A stretch of DNA of 64,000 nucleotides from Gemmatimonadaceae bacterium (GTDB lineage: Bacteria > Gemmatimonadota > Gemmatimonadetes > Gemmatimonadales > Gemmatimonadaceae). Of the stretch, positions 19,701-27,230 are shown one piece after another. The notes under the pieces are model-generated. The model was not told the DNA's origin. It was given only the letters and a program-made list of their open reading frames with translations, and ran no database searches. Every line of letters starts with the position of its first letter. Position 1 is the stretch's first letter. The stretch is from the NCBI GenBank assembly GCA_019186945.1, contig JABAQJ010000008.1, positions 230,668 to 294,667 on the forward strand. The letters run 5' to 3'. Both the position numbers and the translations under genes were made by a program.

Positions 19701-19823
19701 CGAGCGAGACTGCGCTCGCCCGCGATCGAGAACTTCCAGGAAGCGGCGACGTTCCTGCCACGGGAGACAATCGTCATCGCTCCCGGACGCGGCCGACTGT
19801 TGATCATCGAGCCATTGCCGTAG
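16734..19823 (+). CDS. Secreted glycoside-hydrolase-like protein (DUF6067-like)
   Basis: A 1029-residue exported protein. The N-terminus has a signal peptide (RRLTISLVLLVGLL, then GRAQQ). The first half is beta-rich; the second half has TIM-barrel features. These are a MQVKIYYTVREL strand, a HVPENKDAAIVNSG segment, VGIDGLYIDDVAFD with two adjacent aspartates, then DLHSANQYN and LWFGEYFDYDS. Overall it matches my memory of the DUF6067/GH123-like group of large glycosidase-related proteins; the specific family should be treated as tentative. ATG 16734 is chosen because the signal peptide follows it. It is divergent from the kinase gene and alone in its unit. It ends before a strong hairpin at 19917-19945. 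Confidence 0.65.
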   Translation: MPTRAPSVVHRRLTISLVLLVGLLDPDAGRAQQAGTLPFARRVATRDRWNPDSLGNHRFLLHVDVGADAMVARVPWRRRDRNPEQVAAILVDARTHQRVRNVARMDISRDEGWFVFQPASVPADYYLYYLPYEGTVRSNYPKIAYRTVDDAPDRQWLNRNALTQVNARWNRWRQLPHASVVAYEAIDSISRFTDMEFIASRTEVSALMAKYPWAEYLAFVEDRANSIRMTDAIPARWASAGAFRAFRGRAARGEYYTFQIGVAATRKRLDGLAVSFTPLSHRTADTSLPASAIASFNTAGIDWSGRSFTRTLSVPRGKIQPLWFGVQIPIGALPGDYQTDATIVADGVRPQRVRIVIDVSPDTIGNRGDDNPYRMTRLRWLDSQLAADDSVVAPFTPMTVAGATVGVLGRTLSFGDDGLPTSIKSHFAPDVTRLTSSSREILAGPIHLQVRTTTTLPEWSGERARITRQAPGAVEWIADRRAGPLTMRLRARMEFDGTTEFENTLLATDSVRLSDVRLEIPMAADAAKYMMGLGERGGRRPQEVHWVWDVEKKNQDAAWLGDVNAGLQFTLKDEHYVRPLNTNFYVSKPLVLPTSWANGGLGGCEIAAAPDTSGDRQTVLVSCFSGARTMRKGDSLRFDFRLMISPFKPLDTQGQWRTRYFHAFVPVDSVALRGANTINVHHANRVNPWINYPFLEPAAMKAYIDSAHEKRMQVKIYYTVRELTNHAPEIFALRSLGDEVLSYGPGGGYSWLQEHLGDDYIAAWHVPENKDAAIVNSGVSRWHNYYVEGLSWLVRNVGIDGLYIDDVAFDRTTMKRVRKVLDRGNPRALIDLHSANQYNPRDGYASSANLYLEHFPFLNRLWFGEYFDYDSKPEYWLVELSGIPFGLMGEMLEKGGNPWRGMTFGMTNRLPWSGDPSPLWRAWDDFGMDQSRMIGWWSPDAPVKTGNSDVLATTYQRDGKAMIAMASWASDAVNVQLQIDWNALRIDPARARLRSPAIENFQEAATFLPRETIVIAPGRGRLLIIEPLP

Positions 19824-19916
19824 GGCGAACCGCGGCGCACTGGGCGAGCTGCGCCCGCGCTAACACCGCGCGATGCGATCGTCAGGCACGCGCGCCGACG
19901 TCACTGCGAGAGCACC

Positions 19917-19945
19917 GGGCGTGCGCCGGGTGCCGGCGCGCGCCT
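19917..19945. terminator. GC-rich hairpin between convergent genes
   Basis: A 13-base stem with a three-base GTG loop (two G.T wobbles) lies between the convergent glycosidase-like gene ending at 19823 and the DinB-like gene ending at 19961. There is no T-run on either side, so it is a candidate bidirectional terminator or transcript-end protector rather than a classic intrinsic terminator. Confidence 0.45.
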
Positions 19946-19960
19946 GGCGTCAGGCAGCCG

Positions 19961-20545
19961 TTACTCCTTCCTGCTCCATGGAGGCACGATCTGGTTCATG
20001 CGAGCATAGGCGATGAGCTGTCCCAGGTGCTCGTGCAGATCGCCATACACGACGAGCGCGATCGACGTGGCAGACCGCATCTGGCCAAACAGGTTCCTCG
20101 ATGCACCGAGCGTGGCGGCGTCGATCGACTCGAGCTCGGACTTGGCGTGAGCGAATCCCTTATTGACGTGTTCGATGACCTGTGCCTTGTCGGTCAGCGC
20201 TCGCAGCTTGGCAGCGGCGTCCTGATTGCCGAGGTCCGCGCGTTTCCCACCGAACGATGTGGGGATGAAGGAATAGCCTTCGAAGGCCGAGAGCATGAGG
20301 ACTTCGGCTACGGAGCGCACGCCCTCCATGGGTTTCCAGTTGTACTTGTCCTGGGGAAACGCTTCGGCGAGGCCGACGAACTTGCCGCGCAAGACCTCGA
20401 GGTCTCCCAGGAGTGAGGATCTGAGCTGGTTGGCATCGTCTGCGGAGAGGGACTGGGCTCGGCCGCTGCCGGGGAGGAGGGTGACCGAAGCGCCGATGGC
20501 AAACGCAGCGAGGACGATGTTCCGGCGGATTGCGATGGGGGGCAC
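19961..20545 (-). CDS. Exported DinB-like protein, copy 1
   Basis: A 194-residue protein with an N-terminal signal peptide (RRNIVLAAFAIGASVTLL, then GRAQS), followed by a four-helix DinB/YfiT-like bundle. Landmarks are DKYNWKPMEGVRSVAEVLMLSA at the helix 1-2 region (about 68-90) and VYGDLHEHLGQLIAYARMN near the C-terminus. These histidines could bind metal as in the DinB superfamily. Most family members are cytoplasmic metal-dependent thiol-transferase-like enzymes, so export is notable; the reaction is unknown. The start is a GTG at 20543-20545, chosen because a GGAG site sits seven bases before it on the minus strand. It closely resembles the gene at 24580-25179. Confidence 0.82.
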   Translation of the reverse strand: MPPIAIRRNIVLAAFAIGASVTLLPGSGRAQSLSADDANQLRSSLLGDLEVLRGKFVGLAEAFPQDKYNWKPMEGVRSVAEVLMLSAFEGYSFIPTSFGGKRADLGNQDAAAKLRALTDKAQVIEHVNKGFAHAKSELESIDAATLGASRNLFGQMRSATSIALVVYGDLHEHLGQLIAYARMNQIVPPWSRKE

Positions 20546-20551
20546 TGGAAT

Positions 20552-20555
20552 CTCC
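20552..20555 (-). promoter_or_regulatory. Ribosome binding site deciding the GTG start of DinB-like copy 1
   Basis: On the minus strand GGAG is followed six bases later by GTG, which opens a signal peptide. No ATG in frame gives both a ribosome site and an export signal. Confidence 0.6.
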
Positions 20556-20693
20556 GGTGTAGGGTTGCGACTGAAGTCTGGATGGCGTTGGGTTCGAAAT
20601 CCATGCGGCCGTGACGGGAGGCGCGGGCCTGTACACAGGTGGTGCTGGCGGGCATTCTTGCGGCCTTGCCTGAGGCACTTACGCTGGCTGGTC

Positions 20694-20699
20694 AGGAGG
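20694..20699 (+). promoter_or_regulatory. Shine-Dalgarno AGGAGG before GTG 20704
   Basis: A full AGGAGG sits four bases before the GTG at 20704. Spacing is short but usable. It is the main reason to prefer the long form of the GH20-like protein over the ATG at 20788. Confidence 0.5.
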
Positions 20700-20703
20700 G
20701 ACT

Positions 20704-23031
20704 GTGACAAGGGTACTGGATGCCAATGGGCGCCGGACTTCGGCGCCGGAAGGGTGGCGGTGGACACGTTGGTGCGCAACGACCGTAATGTCTCGGTTCC
20801 GGCAATTGAGCGGCGGACGGCACTTGGCGGTGGCCACGGTTGTGGCTGCCGGCTGGGGCCCTCCCCCCGAAACAGAGTATAGCGCCGCCTCCGCCGAACC
20901 GCGCAACCATTCCGCTGCACCCGTCATCGTTCGCACGCCGGACCCCGTGCGGCAGATTATCCCATCTGCCAGCGTCCTCGACCCTCCGCGCCCCACGGCG
21001 CCAGACAGCGAATACGCTCTCATCCCCATCCCGCGCGAACTCGCTCCGCGGCCTGTGGTTCCCATCGGCCGCGGCGTCGCCGTCATCGTACCACCGAACA
21101 GCCACGATCGCTTCGCCGCCGCCGACCTGACGTCTGCCCTCCGCGAACGCGGCGTATCCGTCCGGTCCGGAGCGCCGGTGCGCATCGTCCTCACGCGACG
21201 ATCGCTCTGCCCGCCTCCACCGACCTCAGGCAACCCCCCACCGCGCTGCGACGCTGCCCTCGATGAGGAAGGCTACGAGCTCCGCACGGCACCGGCCCGC
21301 GTAGAGATCGTCGCCAATTCGGCCGCCGGCCTCTTCTACGGCGTGCAAACGCTGAAACAACTCCTGACCGGCTCGGGTATGTCGGCCCGCATCCTTGGCG
21401 CCACGATCCGCGACTGGCCCGCCATGCGCTGGCGCGGCGTGCAGGACGATCTCTCGCGCGGCCCGGTTCCGACGCTCGCCTATCAGAAGGCGCAGATCCA
21501 GCGTTTCGCGGAGCTCAAACTCAACGTCTACTCGCCGTATTTCGAGCATACGCTCGCATACGCCGCCAATCCGCTGATCGCTCCACGCGGCGGCGCGCTC
21601 ACGCGTGAAGACGTTCGCGAACTGGTTGCCTTCGCCGCCCAGCGCCACATCGTCATCGTCCCCGAACAGGAAGCGTTCGGGCATCTGCATCACGTTCTCA
21701 AGTACGAGACTTACTCCCCGTTAGGCGTCATCGACAAGGGCCACGTCCTGGCCCCGGACGACTCGTCCGCGATGTCCCTGATCGCGTCCTGGTTCGCGGA
21801 GATCGACACGCTGTTCCCCGGACCGTTCGTCCATATCGGCGCCGACGAGACGTTTGAGCTGGGGCGCGGGCGGTCGCGCGCCGCTGTCGACTCCCTTGGC
21901 ATGGGTCGCGTCTACATCGATTTCCTCACCCGGATCGAACGTGTCATCCGCCGCCCTGGCAAGAGACTCCTCTTCTGGGGCGACGTCGCCGAAAACCATC
22001 CGGAGCTCGTCCGCGATCTGCCAGGAGACATGATCGCCGTGGCATGGAACTACTGGTCCAGGGATGGCTTCGCACGACAGATCGAACCGTATCGCGCCGT
22101 GGGCATGGACACGTGGGTCGCCCCCGGCGTCAACAACTGGAATCGCGTATACCCGAACTTCGCGATCGGCCTTGCCAACATCCAGGGTTTCGTACGCGAC
22201 GGCCAGCGGCTCGGCTCCTCGGGTGTCCTGAATACGACATGGGATGACGATGGCGACACGCTCTTCGAGCAGGTATGGTATGGCGTCGCCTTCGGGGCCG
22301 CCGCCAGCTGGCAGCAGGGCGAGAGCCGCATCGACGTCTTCCAGCGCGCATTCGGCCGAGCGATCCATAACGACACCACGGGCGGCGTCGATGAGGCACA
22401 GCGTCACCTGATGATGGCGCACCAGGTTCTCGATAGCGCTGGCCTCGGTGAGGCGGACAACTACCTGTTCTGGCTCGACCCGTGGTCCGCCGAGGGGCGA
22501 CATGTTGCCAGCAAGCTTCTCCCGGCGGCGCGCGAGCTACGCCTGCATGCCGAGCAGGCGATCGTTGCCCTGGCGCGCGCGCGAAGCCAGCCGGGACTGA
22601 GGAATCGCAGTGCGATCGAGGCGATGGAATTGGGCGCTCGCCGGATCGACGGTATCGGCATGAAGTTCCAGATGTCCGAGCTGTCGGCGCAAGCGTACGC
22701 CGACGCGTTCGACTTCGCCAGCGGAGCGCCCAGTGCGGTGGGGCGCGAACTGGGAGAGATGACGGGAATCGGCGGCTGGCTCGACGACATTCGCGAGATG
22801 TACGCCCTTACGGGAGAGCTGTACCGCGAGGCCTGGGGCCACGAGAACCGTCCCTACTGGATTACGAACGTTACAGCCAGGTTCGACGCCTCGACTCAAC
22901 TCTGGATATCCCGCATCGACAAGGTCCGGGACGCGCGACGCGAGTTCGGGCGGACCAGGCGACTGCCGGCCGCTGCCGAACTGGGGATACCCGCTCCGTT
23001 GAACCTGCCGCTGCCGCGGACCATACTCTGA
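20704..23031 (+). CDS. GH20-family glycosidase-like exoenzyme, second copy
   Basis: 775 residues from GTG 20704, or 747 from ATG 20788. The middle is a GH20 barrel, MRWRGVQDD being the entry strand. VPEQEAFGH and the catalytic pair in HIGADET (D381, E382 on the long form) support the family. KRLLFWGD, VAWNYWS and a WDDDGDTLFEQVW segment follow. It differs from the 4.3 kb GH20 protein in having no clear DVARH motif and a longer helical C-terminus, so the specificity is probably different. Export is plausible: a hydrophobic stretch follows ATG 20788, but it is weak. It is divergent from DinB-like copy 1 and followed 124 bases later by the HExxH gene on the same strand. Confidence 0.8.
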   Translation: MTRVLDANGRRTSAPEGWRWTRWCATTVMSRFRQLSGGRHLAVATVVAAGWGPPPETEYSAASAEPRNHSAAPVIVRTPDPVRQIIPSASVLDPPRPTAPDSEYALIPIPRELAPRPVVPIGRGVAVIVPPNSHDRFAAADLTSALRERGVSVRSGAPVRIVLTRRSLCPPPPTSGNPPPRCDAALDEEGYELRTAPARVEIVANSAAGLFYGVQTLKQLLTGSGMSARILGATIRDWPAMRWRGVQDDLSRGPVPTLAYQKAQIQRFAELKLNVYSPYFEHTLAYAANPLIAPRGGALTREDVRELVAFAAQRHIVIVPEQEAFGHLHHVLKYETYSPLGVIDKGHVLAPDDSSAMSLIASWFAEIDTLFPGPFVHIGADETFELGRGRSRAAVDSLGMGRVYIDFLTRIERVIRRPGKRLLFWGDVAENHPELVRDLPGDMIAVAWNYWSRDGFARQIEPYRAVGMDTWVAPGVNNWNRVYPNFAIGLANIQGFVRDGQRLGSSGVLNTTWDDDGDTLFEQVWYGVAFGAAASWQQGESRIDVFQRAFGRAIHNDTTGGVDEAQRHLMMAHQVLDSAGLGEADNYLFWLDPWSAEGRHVASKLLPAARELRLHAEQAIVALARARSQPGLRNRSAIEAMELGARRIDGIGMKFQMSELSAQAYADAFDFASGAPSAVGRELGEMTGIGGWLDDIREMYALTGELYREAWGHENRPYWITNVTARFDASTQLWISRIDKVRDARREFGRTRRLPAAAELGIPAPLNLPLPRTIL

Positions 23032-23155
23032 TCGACGTACCTTCGGGGCGGCTCGTTCCCGCGCGCGTGCGGGTGCGAGCGAGCGTGCGGGGCAACCGTA
23101 CACTCGAGGGTCGGGACTCATGCGGTGTTGCCGCACATCGACTCGCCACCGAACC

Positions 23156-24505
23156 ATGTTACGATCGAAGTTCGCACTCCTGCTGCTGTGCGTTTTCGTT
23201 GCGCCTGATGCCATGAGATCCCGCCAGACGCGCGTTCCGGCGCTCGATGTCATCGAGGCGTTCGACCGGATCGCTCGTGCCGACCTCTGGCCCGGATTTC
23301 GCCCCGACACGATTCCCCTCGCGATCTTCGACGGCACGCGCACCTGGCTCGCCCACCACCCATCGCCACCAGCGGAGTTCGCCTCGATTCCGATCGCTCC
23401 CGGCATTCTCGTCATGGAGGGACGCCATCCTGCGGTGACGGCCAACTCGACGGCGACGATCGGCGGGCGTACCGTGGCCACCCTGATCCCGAAGCAGACC
23501 GAGCGAAACGCTGCCGGTTGGGCGAGCGTTGCCGCTCACGAAGCGTTTCACGCATTTCAACGGATACGACACCCGTCGTGGCAAGCCAACGAGGCAACGC
23601 TGTTCACCTACCCGTGGGAACAGGTGGACGCTCTGGCCGCGCGGAGACTCGAATTCGAGGCTCTGCGTCGCGCCCTTGCCGCACCTGACGAGGCAACAGC
23701 GGCATGCTGGGCATCGGTCGCGATGGGAACGCGCAACGCCCGTTTTGCGGCGATTGGCGCTGACGCCGCCGCGTACGAGAGGCGAAGCGAGCTTAATGAG
23801 GGGACCGCGCAGTATGTACAGCTGCGGGCCGCCGGTACGGACGCGTTGTCGGCAATGCCGACGACTGAGTTCGCGCCATCTGGAGTCCGCGATCGCGTCT
23901 ACGCCGCCGGTGCCGCCATGGGCCAGTTGCTCGATCGTCTGCATCCGTCATGGCGGCAGGAGTTGGAGTTGGCGGACAGTGCTGCGTCGGTCGACGATGC
24001 GCTCCGGAAGGCGGCGGTGGGGCGGGCTGCCGTGCCGCGATGCGATTTCGCATCGCTGGAACGAGAACAGGCGCGCGCGACTGCCGTGCGGGATATCGAG
24101 AAGCTGCGGCGCACTCTTGCGACAATGGGCAAAGACTACCTGACTCGGCCGGGATGGAGCGTGGTCATCGATGCTGGCCGCAGCCTGGATGTCAGTGGAT
24201 TCGATCCACTCAATGTCGCGAGGCTATCGGCGACCGCCGTGCTCCACATGCGCTACATCAAGCTACAGAACGATGCGGGCGTGTTCGAGTCCATCGGCCA
24301 CGCGGTACTGACCGAAGCCGCGGGCAACCATCCGCTCTTCTCCGGTGTTCGGCGCGTTGTGATGACAGGACTGCAGCAGGCGCCGGTGGTAGAGGAAACC
24401 GGCGACGCTCTCAAGCTGAAGATCGGCGAGGCGATGCTGTCGTTCCGCGGCGCGTCGCTCCACCGTGACGGCCAGCGTCTGACAGTTCGCATTCCCGCCA
24501 GATAG
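23156..24505 (+). CDS. Secreted HExxH zinc-protease-like protein of unknown family
   Basis: A 449-residue protein not recognised as a named family. A signal peptide (FALLLLCVFVAPDA) is followed by a segment with a VAAHEAFHAFQ motif (H128, E129, H132). About 80 residues later comes ELNEGTAQYVQ (E215), the spacing and composition of a gluzincin-type metalloprotease zinc site. The rest has no obvious domain. ATG 23156 is chosen for the signal peptide. The gene lies on the same strand as, and 124 bases after, the GH20-like gene, and converges on DinB-like copy 2. Role in peptide or cell-wall turnover is an inference from motif and location only. Confidence 0.72.
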   Translation: MLRSKFALLLLCVFVAPDAMRSRQTRVPALDVIEAFDRIARADLWPGFRPDTIPLAIFDGTRTWLAHHPSPPAEFASIPIAPGILVMEGRHPAVTANSTATIGGRTVATLIPKQTERNAAGWASVAAHEAFHAFQRIRHPSWQANEATLFTYPWEQVDALAARRLEFEALRRALAAPDEATAACWASVAMGTRNARFAAIGADAAAYERRSELNEGTAQYVQLRAAGTDALSAMPTTEFAPSGVRDRVYAAGAAMGQLLDRLHPSWRQELELADSAASVDDALRKAAVGRAAVPRCDFASLEREQARATAVRDIEKLRRTLATMGKDYLTRPGWSVVIDAGRSLDVSGFDPLNVARLSATAVLHMRYIKLQNDAGVFESIGHAVLTEAAGNHPLFSGVRRVVMTGLQQAPVVEETGDALKLKIGEAMLSFRGASLHRDGQRLTVRIPAR

Positions 24506-24533
24506 CCATCGTCACTGGCGCGACATCGCACAG

Positions 24534-24551
24534 CGCGGCGATCACGCCGCG
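24534..24551. terminator. Short GC hairpin between convergent genes
   Basis: A perfect seven-base stem CGCGGCG / CGCCGCG around an ATCA loop lies between the HExxH gene (stop at 24505) and DinB-like copy 2 (stop at 24580). No T-run follows in either direction. It is a weak terminator candidate. Confidence 0.4.
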
Positions 24552-24579
24552 TAACCGCGCCGTGGCGGTCAGCCGGTTG

Positions 24580-25179
24580 CTACTTGCTCCACGGCGGTTT
24601 GACGCCCACGGATCGCGCATATGCGATCATCTGGCCAAGATGCTCATGGAGGTCGCCGGCCATCACGAACGCCGCTTCAGCGAAGGTCGTGTTCCACGGC
24701 TTGTACACCCCCGTCAACTTCGACGGATCTGCCGCCTTCAGCTGCTGCTGACAGTGCGCCCACGATCGGTCCAGCTGGTCGATTACCTCGGCCTTGGCGG
24801 TAATCTTTTCCAGCCTGGGCAGAGTCTCGCGTGGCGAGCCGAAGTCCGCGGGCGGGCCCATCGCCACCGACTGCGGCGTGAAGAAGTACCACTCGCTGGC
24901 AATGTGCATCAACGCCTCGGCGATCGAGCGAACGCCGGCAGCCGGCCGCCAGCCATACTTGTCTTCTGGGATGGCGTTCGCCAGCGCCATGATCTTCGTG
25001 TGCAGTGTGTCGAGATCGTTCAGGTAGCGCTTGTGTATCTCGGCCGCGGCTCGGGCGTCGATGACGTCCTGGGCGCCGGCTCGCAGCGGGATGCCGAACG
25101 CGGCGAGCGAAGCAAGCGTCGCCAGAAAGAGTGGTCGAGCGCGACGGGCGGAGAGGATGGACGAGGAAGAGAAGTGCAC
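24580..25179 (-). CDS. Exported DinB-like protein, copy 2
   Basis: A 199-residue paralogue of the 19961-20545 product. The signal peptide (RRARPLFLATLASLAAFGI, then AGAQD) is followed by a DinB-like bundle. DKYGWRPAAGVRSIAEALMHIA and GDLHEHLGQMIAYAR match copy 1 almost word for word in the key helices, and both end in a PPWS-type motif. The GTG at 25177-25179 is chosen because GAGG lies five bases upstream on the minus strand. It converges on the HExxH gene. Like copy 1 it is alone on its strand, so the two copies bracket the GH20-like and HExxH genes. Confidence 0.82.
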   Translation of the reverse strand: MHFSSSSILSARRARPLFLATLASLAAFGIPLRAGAQDVIDARAAAEIHKRYLNDLDTLHTKIMALANAIPEDKYGWRPAAGVRSIAEALMHIASEWYFFTPQSVAMGPPADFGSPRETLPRLEKITAKAEVIDQLDRSWAHCQQQLKAADPSKLTGVYKPWNTTFAEAAFVMAGDLHEHLGQMIAYARSVGVKPPWSK

Positions 25180-25184
25180 GAGAA

Positions 25185-25188
25185 CCTC
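25185..25188 (-). promoter_or_regulatory. Ribosome binding site deciding the GTG start of DinB-like copy 2
   Basis: GAGG on the minus strand, five bases before GTG 25179, the codon that opens the signal peptide. Confidence 0.55.
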
Positions 25189-25336
25189 GGGACGAAGCAC
25201 CACCGAATCTACACGAACACGTCCTGGGCCGGTGCAGCGAAACGCTGCGTCGTGCGGACGCGGGACGTACGGCACAACGGACGAGATGATGCGTCATGTC
25301 TAGTTGTGTGCGGTGCATTCCAGTGCGCCAACACCG

Positions 25337-26167
25337 TCATCCAGAGCAGCCATGAAGCGTAGACGACGGAGGCGATGCAGCGCTTCGTGCCGGCGTCTTC
25401 CAGGGCAGGGTATCGAGGGCGCGCATCATCGCCGACACCTCGTCTCGAGAGGTCACCTCTCGCCACTCCTCCGTTGGAGATACCCGCCGGGACAATCCGG
25501 GACCGCCGCGGTAACGCATGGGGCTGTCGACGCGACGAACGAGCCGCGCGTGAACCTCGCGTACGCCAGAGCGCCGGACGACCTCGCCGACGTTGTTCGG
25601 CCGGACTCCGCCGCCCGCCATCACCGTCAGCGCGCTCCCGGCAGCCACAACGAGCTGTCCGAGAGTTTCCGCCCCCTCGATCGCAGAAGACATCCCCCCT
25701 GATGTCAGTACGCGGTCGACACCGAGCCGGATTAACACCTCCAGCGACTGCTGGAGGTTCCGCGAACGATCGAAAGCCCGATGGAACGTTACCGGGAGCG
25801 GGCGTGCCGCTTCGACAAGGCGCTCGGTAAGCGCAAGGTCCACCGAACCGTCAGGCGCAAGGGCTCCAAGTACGACGCCTGCGGCTCCCAGCTGACGCGC
25901 TACGCGGATGTCGCGCTCCATTACGGCGACCTCGTCGGCATCGTAGAGGTAATCGCCCCCGCGTGGGCGGATCATGACACAAACCGGAATCGACACGCGC
26001 TCGATGCACTGTGCGATCGTTCCCGTGCTGGGCGTCGTCCCGCCTTCGATCAGGTTGTCGCAGAGCTCGATGCGGTTGGCGCCGCCCGCGGCCGAGGAGA
26101 GCGCCGACGACACGGAATCGACACATGACTCGAACAGCACGCTCTCCGGCGTTCCGGGTATCGGCAT
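25337..26167 (-). CDS. cutC: Copper homeostasis protein CutC family
   Basis: A 276-residue TIM-barrel protein of the CutC family. It contains the family signatures ESCVDSV near the N-terminus, RIELCDNLIEGGTTPS, VMIRPRGGDY, VTFHRAFD and RVLTSGG. The last 25-30 residues are an alanine/serine-rich extension not typical of the family. Bacterial CutC was linked genetically to copper tolerance, but its biochemical activity is not settled. The gene lies 12 bases downstream of the YhhN-like gene on the same strand, so they are likely cotranscribed. Confidence 0.9.
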   Translation of the reverse strand: MPIPGTPESVLFESCVDSVSSALSSAAGGANRIELCDNLIEGGTTPSTGTIAQCIERVSIPVCVMIRPRGGDYLYDADEVAVMERDIRVARQLGAAGVVLGALAPDGSVDLALTERLVEAARPLPVTFHRAFDRSRNLQQSLEVLIRLGVDRVLTSGGMSSAIEGAETLGQLVVAAGSALTVMAGGGVRPNNVGEVVRRSGVREVHARLVRRVDSPMRYRGGPGLSRRVSPTEEWREVTSRDEVSAMMRALDTLPWKTPARSAASPPSSTLHGCSG

Positions 26168-26179
26168 TGCGGGTGGCGT

Positions 26180-26890
26180 TCAGGACACCTGGGCCGCTCG
26201 CTGGCGACTCAGCCATCGGGCGCCAGAACTACGCGCGATCAGATATTGTGCAGTCAGGTAAGACGCCGCTACCACCAGGTCCGATCCCGGAAAGCCGCCG
26301 GCAAAGCGCGCAATGCCTAACGTCGCATCGGAAATCGTGAATGCAACGGCGCCACACGCGGCCAAGCGAGCGCCGGCGTGCGCGTGACGGCGCCACCGCT
26401 CCACAGCCTGCATCGCCATGGTCAGGAGCACCAGAGCGTACAGAAACACCGGCAGTGCGACGTCACCGATACCCGGCAAGATCGCCGTCATCACCAGCGA
26501 GCCGCCAATCGCGAACGGAAGCGTTACGACCGGCGACCCCGTGAAACCGCCATCGCGCGTGAATGCCACGGTGTACGACACATGGGCGAAGAGGAAGGCC
26601 ACGAGCCCCGCAAGGAACCGATCGCCTGGCAGCATGAGATAGACGTCGCCCACCAGAGAGAACACAAGGCCGGCAAGGACGAAGCGACGATACGAATCGC
26701 CTTCATCGCCGGGGTCCGTCCAGGCGATGGCGATCACGAGGATCGTCGCCAGCGGTGTGGCTACGTAGTCGAGCCGCGTTGCGTCGACCGCTCGTGCGCC
26801 GATACGCAGCAGTCCGGCGGCAGCGAAGGCCACGGGGAGCAGTGGGTACCTGGTGACTCGAATCGGAGTCGATGCGGGAGGCGTGGGCAT
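26180..26890 (-). CDS. YhhN/TMEM86-family membrane protein (lysoplasmalogenase-like)
   Basis: A 236-residue integral membrane protein with about seven or eight helices. Family marks include LVGDVYLMLPGD with the conserved acidic residue, AFLFAHVSYTVAF, and FTISDATLGIARF late in the protein. Eukaryotic TMEM86 cleaves the vinyl ether of lysoplasmalogens; for bacterial YhhN proteins the substrate is open. ATG 26888-26890 gives a compact N-terminus; the upstream extension is arginine-rich and improbable. It is divergent from the small Cys/His protein gene. Confidence 0.85.
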   Translation of the reverse strand: MPTPPASTPIRVTRYPLLPVAFAAAGLLRIGARAVDATRLDYVATPLATILVIAIAWTDPGDEGDSYRRFVLAGLVFSLVGDVYLMLPGDRFLAGLVAFLFAHVSYTVAFTRDGGFTGSPVVTLPFAIGGSLVMTAILPGIGDVALPVFLYALVLLTMAMQAVERWRRHAHAGARLAACGAVAFTISDATLGIARFAGGFPGSDLVVAASYLTAQYLIARSSGARWLSRQRAAQVS

Positions 26891-26978
26891 GGCAGGAAAC
26901 TCAGGGGCTCCCCCTCCCCGCGCAACCGAGTAGAATTGCACCCGCGGGCCGACTCGCCGCCTCCTCCGCCGTGCTGCC

Positions 26979-27230
26979 GTGCCTCCGTCCACCTCGCTCC
27001 AGTTCGACTTCTTTCCCCGGAACGTGCAGGTACAACAACTGGACCCCAAGGTCGCCGTTGGAGCGGCGACGCGGGTGCAGAAGCTGTTCACGGTCAGGTT
27101 CGAGCGGGAGAAGTCGGTGCACCAGGTCTTCCTCGACCACCACGGTTGGTACTGCGCCGATCACGGCAAGGAATGTCCCGCCGTGCGCGAAGCGAAGGCG
27201 CTCGCCTCGGCCGTGCGGCGGGATCGATGA
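26979..27230 (+). CDS. Small Cys/His protein coupled to sarcosine oxidase
   Basis: 83 residues from GTG 26979, family unknown to me. The front half is beta-like (FDFFPRNVQVQQLDP). The back half has a compact cluster of possible metal ligands: H54, H55, C59, H62 and C66, in a H-H-x3-C-x2-H-x3-C arrangement. It is basic at the C-terminus. Its stop overlaps the ATG of the sarcosine oxidase gene (ATGA at 27227), so I treat it as real despite its size. It could be a zinc-ribbon-like accessory for the oxidase or for DNA or RNA binding; both are speculation. Confidence 0.6.
   Translation: MPPSTSLQFDFFPRNVQVQQLDPKVAVGAATRVQKLFTVRFEREKSVHQVFLDHHGWYCADHGKECPAVREAKALASAVRRDR

Noticed and set aside
26378..27226. 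Long N-terminal extension in frame with the sarcosine oxidase
   Set aside because: It runs antisense over the YhhN-like gene; the FAD Rossmann motif needs ATG 27227 near the N-terminus.
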